NCBI GenBank assembly: GCA_021432635.1
Contig: MU270043.1
Location: 558,001 to 622,000 of the forward strand
Length of the DNA: 64,000 nucleotides
Source of the DNA: Thozetella sp. PMI_491
Taxonomy: Eukaryota > Ascomycota > Sordariomycetes > Chaetosphaeriales > Chaetosphaeriaceae
Reading direction: 5' to 3'
In this document: positions 12,721-23,567 of the stretch, piece after piece
Layout of the letters: each line of letters begins with the position of its first letter
Position numbering within the stretch: position 1 is the first letter of the stretch
The notes under the pieces: generated by a model
Database searches by the model: none
Seen by the model: the letters and a program-made list of their open reading frames with translations, nothing else
Told to the model about the DNA's origin: nothing
Translations under genes and position numbers: made by a program

Positions 12721-13199
12721 GAGACGCCGTTCCTGCGTGGAGATCCTTCCGCCGTGGCTCGTTGGGCCTTTCCGGAGAAAGTTACACGGGCCTGAATGCG
12801 GGTTCCTCGGTGTTCACTATCGTCACCTTACTAAAAGCCCTCACCCGCAGGGGGGCCGCGGGCATTACACTATCCAATCACTAATGACATGATCCCAGAG
12901 GCGCGGGCACTCCATGCACTGCTACATCAAGTGAAAGTTCCGGCCCGCGTCGTGGGAGGAACCAGGGTTTGTTCTGCATTCCCTACGGGTTGCTACATCT
13001 GAGCCCGACGGCGCCCCTATCTTATACGTTTCTTTCTCACTCCCCTCCAAGACCAAACCGGGCTGCATCCAGCTCCCTCCTCCGACCCGTTTCTCCTCGC
13101 TGCATCAACCTGTGTACCAGGCTTGCACGAAGCGTCTGCCATGCGTGAGCAATAGATAGCGAGGCCAACCGGTATCACCGCTCTGTGGGCTATACTATC

Positions 13200-15949
13200 A
13201 TGGGCACCTTCACCACCACTCCTGCTCTTACCCGGGATTTTACCAACCTGAGGTTGCCCCCAAGCCCCGCTGAGAGCGAAAGGGACCCCAAGGACTCTCA
13301 TCCAGATGACGTGTCCGTAGCCTCAGGCTCAATCTATTCTATTGACGAGCTGGCGGAAGACACCCCGCGGCTTTACTCACTCCCCCCTAAGTCAAGAGTA
13401 AACAAGGTCCTTGCCGAGGACCTCAAGACACCCGACAGTCATGTGGAACGGGACCCCCGTCTCATTCGACTCACCGGCATCCATCCTTTCAATGTGGAGG
13501 CTCCCCTGAGTGACCTCTATGACGAGGGCTTCCTTACAACGAAGGACCTCCATTACGTGAGGAACCATGGACCGGTCCCAAAAGTGGAGGACTCGAACGT
13601 CATGGACTGGGAGTTTACGGTGGAGGGTATGGTGAAGCATCCTGTGAAGTTGACTCTCCGGGACCTCCTAAGAGACTACGAACAGCAAACATACCCTATC
13701 ACGCTTGTGTGCGCCGGCAACCGCCGCAAGGAGCAGAACGTGGTCCGAAAGACAAAAGGCTTCTCGTGGGGTGCTGCTGGTCTCTCTACCGCCCTCTGGA
13801 CCGGCGTTTCCCTAGGCGACATCCTCATGCGGGCCGTACCTAGACGCGGCGCGAGGTTTGTCTGCTTTGAAGGGGCCGATAAATTGCCCAACGGCTACTA
13901 TGGAACCTCCATCAAGCTCAACTGGGCCGTGGATCCCAACCGCGGCGTCCTGGTCGCCCACAAGATGAACGGCGAGCCGCTGCATCCTGATCACGGAAAG
14001 CCACTCAGGATAGTCATCCCCGGGCAGATCGGTGGACGCAGCGTCAAGTGGCTTACGAGGATCATCGTCACACCGGAGCCGAGCGACAATTGGTACCATA
14101 TCTACGACAACCGCGTGCTGCCCACCATGATTGATCCAGAGGCTAGTGCAAATTTGCCCGAGGTATGGAAGGACGAACGATATGCCATCTACGATCTAAA
14201 CACGAACAGCGCCACGGTCTATCCGGCTCACGACGAGACGCTTTCCCTCATAGACGGGCCGGAGCTGTACAGGCTGCGCGGTTATGCATATGCGGGAGGC
14301 GGCAAGAGAGTCACCCGGATGGAAGTGACATTTGACAAGGGAACCACGTGGACTCTGGCCAGGATGATATATCCCGAAGATGAATACCGCCTCGCGCCGG
14401 AGGATGAGACTTTGTACGGAGGGAAGGTGGATCTGTCATGGAGGGAGGCATGCTTTTGCTGGTGCTTCTGGGAGCTGGAAGTTTCTGTAGCAGAACTGGA
14501 GAAAACCGAGGACATCATGATCCGTGCCATGGATGACTCCATGATGGTGCAGCCGCGAGACATGTACTGGAGCGTTCTGGGTATGATGAACAACCCTTGG
14601 TATCGCGTGGTTATCCACAAGGAGGGGCACGCCTTGCGCTTCGAGCACCCGACCCAGCCCGCGCTCATGCCAGGCGGCTGGATGGAGAGGGTCAAGAAGG
14701 CCGGAGGCAACCTCACGAATGGCTACTGGGGCCAGAAGGTGTCTGATGAAGAAGACGCCGTCGTGATCGAGGCACCGGCCCGGGAAATCAAGATGACGAA
14801 CGATACGGCCCAGAGGAAGATTTCAGCCGAGGAGCTAGGGAAACATGACGGAGCCGAGGAGCCCTGGTTCATCGTCAACGGTCAAGTTTACGACGGCACT
14901 AAGTTCTTGGAGGGCCATCCGGGAGGCGCGGCGTCAATCATCGGCGCTGCTGGGCAAGACATCAGCGAGGAGTTTCTGGCCATCCGTGAGTATCTTCCTA
15001 CCCCCACCCAAATAGTGCTATCCGTCTGTTCTAACATTCAGAAGACAGCGAAAACGCCAAGGCGATGATGCCAGACTATCACATTGGAATGATGGACCAG
15101 GCATCCCTCGCCCTCTTGTCCGAAGCCGCCGACGCAGAATCAGAAGAGACCAGCCCACGGCCAATCTTCCTCCAGCCAAAGGCGTGGTCTAAGGCAATCC
15201 TGAGCGCGAAAAAGGTGCTCTCCTTAGACACCAAGGTGTTTAGCTTCACTCTCGACCACCCCGGTCAGGCGGTCGGGCTCCCGATCGGCCAGCACCTGAT
15301 GATACGCCTTCGGGACCCCGTAACACGCGAGGCGGTGATTCGCGCTTACACCCCTATATCAGAGGTCACGGACAGAGGAGTCCTACACGTCTTGATCAAG
15401 ATATACTGCGACACGCCCTCGCAGAAAGGCGGCAAGATGACGCAGGCGATCGACAGCCTCCCCATCGGCCACTTCGTCGAGTTCAAAGGCCCCGTTGGCA
15501 AGTTTGAGTATCTCGGCCGCGGCCGCTGCACCATCGGCGGCAAAGAGAGGCAGGTGCGGAGGTTCGTCATGGTCTGTGGCGGGTCGGGCATCACACCCAT
15601 CTTCCAGGTCTTGCGCGCGGTTATGCGGGACGCGAGCGACCCGACCGCCTGCACCGTACTGGACGGGAACAGAACCCAGCAAGATATCCTATGCAAGACG
15701 GAGCTCGATGCCTTGGCGGCGTTGGACAGAGACAAGTGCGAATTGGTTTACACCTTAAGCAAGCCCGACCCGGGCTGGACAGGACGGACCGGCCGCATGG
15801 ATCCGGCGCTCTACGAGACCAAGGTTGGCGCGCCGCCGTCGGAAGGGGACACCCTAGTGCTGATCTGCGGCCCGGAGTCGATGGAGGCGAATGTGCGGGG
15901 GATCTTGCTTGGTATGGGCTGGAAAGAAGATGATCTCCTCTTCTTTTAA
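13200..15949 (+). CDS. nit-3: Nitrate reductase (NADPH), NIT-3/NiaD
   Basis: This cytosolic enzyme reduces nitrate to nitrite with NADPH through Mo-molybdopterin, heme b and FAD. Two exons, 13200-14985 and 15045-15949, give 896 residues. The molybdenum domain includes the ligand Cys in TLVCAGNRRKEQN (about residue 171), followed by the dimer domain. The cytochrome b5 domain carries HPGG (His about 573) and a second heme ligand His at about 596, whose codon is split by the intron. The reductase part has RAYTP (about 695-699, FAD), GGKMTQ, CGGSGITPI (about 773) and CGPE (about 870, NADPH side). An in-frame GTG at 13185 precedes the first ATG, which I take as the start. GATA and NIT4-type sites lie upstream. 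The intron has tandem acceptors; only the downstream one yields the heme His. Confidence 0.96.
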
Positions 15950-17208
15950 ACAGAGGCTGCATTGGTAGGTATGAAAGGCATAGGCCAATTCCGAGCCTGG
16001 CACGGCTCGCACGAGACCATGAGCATATATATAGTAGCATTGTGTAAATCCAAGAACGCATCACCCCGAAGCACAGTGGCAAGATGGCTCGGTACTACTC
16101 TGGGGGGGTGGAAGTTGATATCCTACGATCAGTAGATACCTTTTCGGGCGTGGTCGCCTCCACCGCTTCCGTCCAAAGTACGTAGGCGTATAAGGAATGG
16201 CACAGTCCATGTCGCCCTGGATGGCTGCTCGTCATTCCGCCGAGCCGGCTGCATGCTTCCCACAGGGTCGTGAGAGCTGGTTGGTCCACGGCGGCCACAG
16301 CCACACCACCCGAGCGCATGGTGTTCCATGCGGCTGGACCCTCCCTAAATGGGTTCTTTATGCCGTGTCTCCTCCCCAAGCGGCGCCTGGCGGTTGGCGC
16401 TCTGTCTCACGCCTCGGGGGTCTTGTCGCCTGGGCATGGAGCCTCCAGCTGGCAGGCGCAAGCGGCTTCCCTTCGGGCAGGGCTGCAGCCTCCTGGCCAA
16501 TTAGGACGGTGAAACATATCTTCTTCTCCTTGAATTGAGTTCTACCCAATGTCGTGTCGCTTGGAGAGGTTGCGCGATGCAAGCGTCATGGACGGGGGAG
16601 GAAGTGATAAACTAAGGTACCTTGGGTACCTAACCCAACCCTCCTTAAATTATTACCTGCTGTACATACATAGTACAACACCTTGTCTTGTCTACTGTAC
16701 AGACTGTAAGTGCCCGCTACCCCGAGGTCGCCCCTGCCAGAAGGAACCTTGCAGCAAGAAATGCGCCTGAACCCCAGGCTGGCTGTAGAGGAGCCAGGGT
16801 TAGGGTCGTATTGTTTCCACAGTGTTAACAGCGCCTCTTGGGAGGGGCCGGTCGCCCTGGCCAACGCGCCCCGCGCTAGGGAGCGGACCTACGCCATTGT
16901 CGGCCTTTATTCGCTGTTGGACGACCAATCCTTACTTTCAAGGCCGACTGTCCTGACACCGATCAATAGCAGCAAAAAAGAGTGCGACCGCCAGCCGACA
17001 GCGACCCCCCTCCCCAATTGCTTCCCGAAGCCGCCAGAGCCCATCTCGCTTCCGACTTCCTCTACCAAACACCTCATATTTTCCAAGTCGCCGGACAGAC
17101 TCGCCGGATATATTGGAACTGCATCACCAACCAAACAACAAAAACCGGCACCAGGCGCCGCCTTCGCTCCACCCCCGACGACAAAAACCACACGGGCCGT
17201 CTGACATC
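15950..17208. other. Spacer between nitrate reductase and Yrb2-like gene
   Basis: No gene is supportable here. Two GGTACC hexamers sit at 16616-16621 and 16625-16630. The segment next to 17209 is pyrimidine- and A-rich in the way of a fungal leader. Confidence 0.5.
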
Positions 17209-19094
17209 ATGGCAGACGACCCGCACAACACGAGCGATATTTCGGATCCGATCGAGGCGGGCAGCCCCCGTGAGGACTCCGAGACCAAGACGGCCCGCCG
17301 CGAGCTCAAGCAGACCACCATTTCGGAGAAGCAGCCGCAACCCGCCGGCTCGCAGCAGTCGCAGGAGGACAAGAGTGGCTCGGACGAAGACACCGCCAAA
17401 GATAAGGCATCGCAGCGGAAGTCTACCCCCGAGCCTGCCGTGCGCTTAGCGGCGCCCCACGACGACCTCAGGGAGCAGGTCTCGTCTCCCAAGAAGAAGC
17501 GAGCGCACGAGGAGCTCGACGAGCATAAGGACTCTGACGGCGCCGCGGCAGACGGCGAGGTCGAGAGCAAAGCTGCTAATGGCAGTGCTGCGCTAAGCCG
17601 GACCGACCGGTCGGAGCCAGAGAAGAAGCGGGCGCGGGATCATGAGGGAGACAAGGCTCCCAAGGATGGCGCGGAGGACGAAACTGTATTTACCCCCTCC
17701 CTTAGGCTTTATCTTCTTCGCCACGGCGTTCCCTACCCTCCTCGATCCATCTGTCGCTACCAAGTCTAACGAGTAATAGGCTGCCTCCGCCCCCGACAGC
17801 GAGGCCAAACTGACCGCGGCCGAGACGTCTAAAGAAACGGCAGAAGAGACCAAGACGGAAGAGGACAAGGCGCAGACACCTTCTACAGCCTTTGCGCAGT
17901 CAGGCTTCGCGAAGCATGCAGCCTCATCACAGTCACCCTTTGGCGCGCTTGGATCCTCGAGTAAACCCAGCTTGTTTGGCGCATCCTCAGGAGGAACCCC
18001 CTCCCCGTTTGGCTCTGCAGCCTCATCTAAGGCTGCCGGAGCCCCGAAGCTCGATTTCAGCAGCTCTTCTGGGACCTCGCCTTTCGGCGCCGTAGGTGCC
18101 TCCAAGCCTAGCGAGCCTGCGGCAGCCCCCAAGCTCAACTTCACCTCTGCAAGCTCCTCATCCCCTTTCGCAACAGTAGCTCTCAACGGTAAGCCGTCAG
18201 GCTTCGCAAGCGGCAGCACGCTTGGAGGTACCGGGTCATTCGCAGGCGGCAAGACTTTCGGCAGTGGCTTCGGGGCTGGCTCGGCCTTCGGTGCCCCCCG
18301 TTTGACTAGCTTTGCGAGCCAGCTTGGCGAGACGCTTAAGAGCGAGAAGCCAGCCAAGCCCTTTGGAGCACCCGAGAGCGACGCCGAAGAAAGTGGAGAT
18401 GATGACGAGGAGGAGGAAGAGGGCGAGAACGGAGCCGCTGGTGCTGCCGATGAACACGGGGAAGAGAAAGACAAGGAGGAGGGGAAGCAAGTCGTGGATG
18501 ACAAGAAAAAGATCCGACTTCAGAAGGGTAAGTTGCCACACCCCTGATGTCTGCTATACTTCTGCACCGGCACTAACGCACATTGGGGTGTAGTCGAGGT
18601 TGACGATGGCGAGTCAGGCGATGTTACTATCCTCGCTGTTCGAGCCAAGATGTTCCAGATGGAGAAAGGAGAAGGATGGAAAGAACGCGGTGCCGGAATG
18701 CTGAAGGTTAACGTTCCTAAGGAGACCGTTGACATCAACGAGCAAGGCTACGCCGACATGGCGTCCTTTGATGCCTCGGTCCTCGAGGAAAATGACACCT
18801 CCCGCGTTCGACTCATCCTGCGGCAAGACCACACCCTTCGCGTCATTCTTAACAGTCCAATTGTCCCGGCCATGAAATTCCAGCTCAACCAGAAGCTCAA
18901 GGCAGCCTTCGTACTATTTACGGCGTTTGAGAGCAACGAGGTCAAGCAGGTGCAGATGAAGGCAAGTCAATCTCCGCGTGAAGACTTCCAGTGTTTTTGT
19001 CCTCGGCTAACTAGCGGAATAGATGAGCGAAACGAATGCAACCAACTTTACGCAATTAATGGACCTCTTGCAGAGACAGCTAGCAGACGTTTAA
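17209..19094 (+). CDS. YRB2: Ran-binding nuclear export cofactor, Yrb2/RanBP3-like
   Basis: The protein should bind Ran-GTP and help Crm1-dependent nuclear export. Four exons, 17209-17685, 17780-18527, 18594-18961 and 19023-19094, give 554 residues. A long, acidic and Lys-rich N-terminal part carries basic patches such as SPKKKRAHEE, likely import signals. A Phe-Gly region follows (SPFGALG, SLFGASS, SPFGSAA, SPFGAVG), as in Yrb2 and Nup2. After an acidic run, a C-terminal Ran-binding domain begins at about residue 410, with KGEGWKERGAGMLKVN and RLILRQDHTLRVILN. Intron 3 (18962-19022) uses a GC donor, AAG|GCAAGT, which keeps the frame into a final 23-residue exon. Yrb2 is preferred over Nup2 because no N-terminal importin-binding segment or long repeat field is seen. 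Confidence 0.88.
18962..19022 (+). other. GC-AG intron in the Yrb2-like gene
   Basis: The donor reads AAG|GCAAGT, matching the strong consensus needed when GT is replaced by GC. The acceptor is AATAG. Reading through instead gives an unrelated tail, whereas splicing yields a short helical C-terminus (FTQLMDLLQRQLADV). Confidence 0.7.
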
Positions 19095-19990
19095 GCCGGC
19101 ACATATCCATGCCTCTTCGATGGCCCTTCTCGGCCTGATTGCATAGCATGAGCGAAGCCTGATTTCAGCGCCAACGATCGTTGGCGTCTAGGAATCGCTT
19201 CATCTTTGGCATCCCACTCTAACACGAGCAACCCCCGCCACTACCCATCAATTGATTATAGGAGTTTGAGGCGAAGTCGAGAACGGATATACTATGGAGG
19301 AAGGTCATCAATGCATGGCTGCATGGAATAAATACCTGGCGGCGGCGGCGGACTCGACGGAGGACCGAGGCGGCGGCTGGACAGGAACGGAAGCGCTCCG
19401 GCAGTTAGGGTGTGTCCTAGGAGTGCGTTTCCATTCTTTGTACATGGCAACAGCGACCTGTTTCCTTGTTTCCACCGAGGGACAAAAGCATCTATAGAGA
19501 CGTGAGGGCAGCTTTACATTCCCCGAGGCGTCCTCCGGTCGTGAAGCGAAATACATACAAAACTTTGAACCGTGGAGACCCTTCAGGAACCAAGGCAGAA
19601 CAACAACAACGGAAACCTCTCCGTCAGTATTGCTTCGCCAGTACCGTGATGTATGTTACTTCGGGCAATGTAAGCTTACTCACATTTGCGGGCAGGACGG
19701 GTAATTTAAAAAAGAAGAGAAACAGTAATAAGAAGGAAAGGAGAGAGAAAAAGAAACCGAGAAACGGCGTCACTCTCGCCTAGGTACCCTTTCGAAGGAA
19801 AGCTGATCTCAAGCGGCGCCCTTTGAGTGCCACGACGAGCACGTGATTACCCGCCACTTTCGTGAAGCCTGGAGGCGTTGTGGGACGTCATCCATTCACA
19901 TCGCGTCCACCGATCGCAGCCATGACAGTTCTACCGCTTGGAGTGCCTTGATCGCCGACCATCTGATCATGGTAGAGGATCGTCAGAAAT
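19095..19990. other. Yrb2-like 3' region and HRQ1 leader
   Basis: No extra gene is visible. One GGTACC hexamer is at 19783. Purine-rich sequence at about 19700-19770 includes many GAGA/AAGAA runs. Two short upstream ORFs of HRQ1 begin at 19922 and 19969. Confidence 0.5.
19922..19951 (+). promoter_or_regulatory. Upstream ORF 1 in the HRQ1 leader
   Basis: A nine-codon frame plus stop begins with ATG 69 bp before the HRQ1 start. Whether it is in the mRNA depends on the unknown transcription start. Confidence 0.45.
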
Positions 19991-20010
19991 ATGCCTACGC
20001 CAGAGAGTGA
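19969..20010 (+). promoter_or_regulatory. Upstream ORF 2, overlapping the HRQ1 start
   Basis: A 13-codon frame starts at ATG 19969 and stops at 20008-20010, in a different frame from HRQ1. It therefore runs across the HRQ1 initiation codon at 19991. Ribosomes that start here could not reinitiate at that codon without moving backwards, so it should reduce HRQ1 translation. Confidence 0.5.
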
Positions 20011-23000
20011 TAGCGGTGCTCCCCCGACTCATCTCGGGAAGCGCAAAAGGGGACCTGGCGACCCGAAGTCGCCACCTGCTGCGAGCCCCTCTCCAGCCAG
20101 GGGCCCAACTCCAGAGGTGATAATAGATCCCACCAGGAAGTCTAAATCTGGCAAAGGTGGAAAGTCGGCGGGCTCCAAGCGAAAGGAGGCTTCTATCAAG
20201 CCCGTCGAATGCGTCATCGAGTGGCCCGACTGGTTCAAGTCCCTCGAGCGCACGCACCGGGCGCTGAATCTCGTATTCACCTTCTGCTGCACACGAAAGC
20301 ACATAGTTACCACGTTCGACACGATCCGGTCCTCTGTCGAATCTCACATCAAGCGAGCGCTGGCGATCGAAGATGTCGCCGCCATCGTCGCCCTCCGGCC
20401 TGACGGCATCAACTTTGCTTATGTCGACGAGCTAATGCTGCAGATCGACGTCAAGGGAGCCGAGAAGGATGACACATTCAAGACGGGTCGGTACCGGGGC
20501 AAGGGCTCTCAAGCTATCGCCCCCGACTCCTCGGTTGGCGGCATCACTGGCTTGGAATCGCTCGGCGGCGGGCGGGACGAGATCGAGCCGAGCGGCAAGG
20601 AAGTCCTCTATTTCGAGTTCATCGACGAAGACCTCAAGCGCCAAGTGCAAGACAAGAAGACGGGGGAGCCGACTAAACCGACAAGGATGCTGCGGAACGA
20701 GGACCTCAGGATGCCTGTCTACAGCCAGATGCAGATGACGAATCTGATCGAAAAAAGAAACCTCAAGTTCACGAACGCCATAAATCAGTTCATTAACCGC
20801 TGCGTAGAGGAGAGGGTAGAACCAGAGTTGGAGCTCAAGAGCGAGGCTGAGGCGTACATCCCGCAACCAACTACCCGCGAGTCTTCGCCGCCGCCGGCCC
20901 TTACCAGCACCCTCCCGGAAGCGATCCCCAAGGAGCGAAAGAGCATCCCGGAGATCGTTCAGGAGTTGAAGGATAGCCCCTGGTATACAGGACAGGTTGT
21001 ACCCGATGGCCACCGAGTATTCGAAGCCCAGGAGCCAGTCTACGGGGATCTTAACTTTCTTATGAGCCAGGACCTAGTCAATGCGCTATACAATGCTAAG
21101 GGCATCACGCAATTCTTTGCGCACCAGGCTGAGGCGATCAATGCTCTGCACGACGGCCACAATGTTGTGGTGGCGACGTCGACGAGCTCCGGCAAGTCTC
21201 TGATCTACCAGCTGCCAGTGCTACACGCACTCGAGCAGGATCATAGCACACGGGCCATGTACATTTTCCCGACCAAGGCTCTAGCACAGGACCAAAAGCG
21301 AAGCCTGAAGGACCTCATGCGCTACATGCCGGGTCTCGAAGAGATGCTTGTCGAGACCTACGACGGAGACACTCCAATGGGCGAAAGAAACGGGATACGA
21401 GACGAGGCGAGGATCATCTTCACAAATCCCGATATGCTTCACATAACGATCCTCCCGCAGGAGGAAAGATGGAGGTCTTTTCTCCAGAATCTGAAGTACG
21501 TCGTTGGTAAGTAGCTTGCATGCTTGTTCGGCCAGGACGCCCCCCTCCCAAACCCTCAGCTGACCTCGCTCAGTGGATGAGCTACACTACTACAACGGCC
21601 TGATAGGTTCGCACGTGTCGTTCATCATGCGTCGCCTGAGGCGCACCTGTGCGGCTGTCGGCAACCGGCGAGTCAAGTTCATCTCGTGCTCCGCGACAGT
21701 GGCCAATCCCGAGCAGCACTTCGCCACCATTTTTGGCTTGGATGACGTCCATCTAGTTGACTTTGATGGATCACCCTCTGGTAAGCTTTCTCGCTCTATA
21801 CATATCAGCAACGGGCCTTCTGCTAACTTTTGTATAGGTCGTAAAGAGTTTCTCTGCTGGAACACGCCCTACAAAGATCCAGGCGACCCTTCCAGTGGGC
21901 GAGGTAGCGCCAAGTTCGAGTGTGCTCGCCTCTTTTGCCAGCTGATTCTGCGCGGTGTCCGGGTCATCGCCTTCTGTAAGGTTCGCGAGCAATGCGAGAC
22001 GCTTCTTGGTGCGGTGAAGCACGAGCTGGAAAACCTGGGGCGCGCTGAGTGCATCGCCCGAGTGATGGGCTACCGCGGGGGCTATACCCCTCAGGACCGC
22101 CGGCAAATCGAGAGTGAGATGTTCGAGGGGAAACTTCTCGGAATCATCGCCACGACAGCCTTGGAGCTCGGCGTCGACATTGGCACGCTGGATTGTGTAC
22201 TCACCTGGGGATTTCCATACACGATCGCCAACCTCCGGCAACAGAGCGGACGGGCTGGCCGTCGGAACAAGGATTCCCTATCGATCCTCGTCGGTGACTG
22301 CTTTGCCACGGACCAGCACTACATGCAGAACCCAGAGGAGCTGTTCACGCAGCCAAACGCCGAGCTGCAGGTTGATCTTGAGAATATGCTGGTACGAGAA
22401 GGCCACATCCAGTGCGCCGCGTACGAGATGCCCATCAAGCCCCGTGAAGATGCACAGTACTTTGGTAGCGACCTGCAGGAGATATGCGAGGAGAGGCTGG
22501 TCGGGGACGAGGAGGGCTTCTTTCACTGCCACAACCGGTTCCGCCCCCAGCCTTCCAAGTTTGTCACGATTCGTGACACCGAAGACGAACATTTTGCCAT
22601 CATCGACATCAGCAATGGCCGCAACGTGGTTCTAGAAGAACTCGAGGCATCGCGGGCTACGTTCACTATCTACGATGGAGCCATCTTCCTGCACCAGGGA
22701 AACACATACCTAGTGCGCGACTTCAATCCCGACAAGGGAATCGCTAGGGTGGAAAAGGTGAAGGTCGAGTGGACAACTACGCAGCGCGACTTCACCGATA
22801 TCGACCCGGTCGCGACCGAGGCTATCAAGCGCATCCCCGGGTCGCGATCTAGCGCCTATCACGGCTCCATCCGCATCAAGCAGGTGGTGTTTGGGTACTT
22901 CAAAGTCGACCGCAAAGGCCGCGTGCTCGACGCCGTGCAGGTCGACAACCCGCCGGTCATCCGGTACAGCAAGGGGATGTGGCTCGATGTGCCGCGGCAG

Positions 23001-23567
23001 GCGCTCGAGATCCTGACCCAGCGGCGGCTCAACTTGGCTGGGGCGATCCACGCGGCCGAGCATGCGGTCATGAGCCTGGTCCCCAACTTCGTCATCAGCA
23101 TGCCGGGCGATGTACGCACCGAGTGCAAGGCCGGGCTCAAGGAGTTCGCTAAGACGGAGACGCAGCGCAAACGGCCGGCGCGGCTCACCTTCTACGACGC
23201 CAAGGGCGGGGCGGGCGGATCTGGCATCAACACCAAGGCGTTCGAGTTCATCGACTTGCTGCTCAAGCAAGCGCTTGAGCGGGTGTTGGCCTGCCAGTGT
23301 CACCAGGGCTGTATAGAGTGCGTGTGCTCGGCACTGTGCAAGGAGGCCAACGAGGTCATGAGCAAGGCGGGCTGCGAGGTGGTGCTCAAGAGCCTGCTCG
23401 GGGAGGAAATCGACATAGACGCACTGCCCATGGGCCCCGAGGACCTCAGTCCGGCGGGAGTTGAGACTGTCGTGATCGCTCGGCCTGTGCCTCCCAGGAA
23501 CCGTCAGGCGCTGCGGGTGGTAGGCGGCGGAGAGGAGGCGATGGGAGCGGGCGATGATGATGTGTGA
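19991..23567 (+). CDS. HRQ1: ATP-dependent 3'-5' DNA helicase Hrq1 (RecQ4-like)
   Basis: Hrq1 acts in DNA interstrand crosslink repair and telomere maintenance. Three exons, 19991-21506, 21574-21780 and 21838-23567, give 1150 residues. The N-terminus is Pro/Lys-rich and probably disordered. Motif I (Walker A) is TSTSSGKS at 396-403. The DEAH-box equivalent is DELH at 507-510, its first Val codon split by intron 1. SCSATVANP follows (motif III), then the second RecA lobe with ATTALELGVDIG and RQQSGRAGRR (motif VI). The C-terminal domain of the YprA/MrfA/Hrq1 type has a cysteine cluster, CQCHQGCIECVCSALC, suited to metal binding. Intron 2 (57 nt) is a multiple of three without a stop, so its retention would add 19 residues. 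Two upstream ORFs precede the start, the second overlapping it. Confidence 0.95.

Noticed and set aside
17593-18504. 303-codon minus-strand Ser/Pro-rich frame
   Set aside because: Antisense shadow of the FG-repeat region of the Yrb2-like gene.
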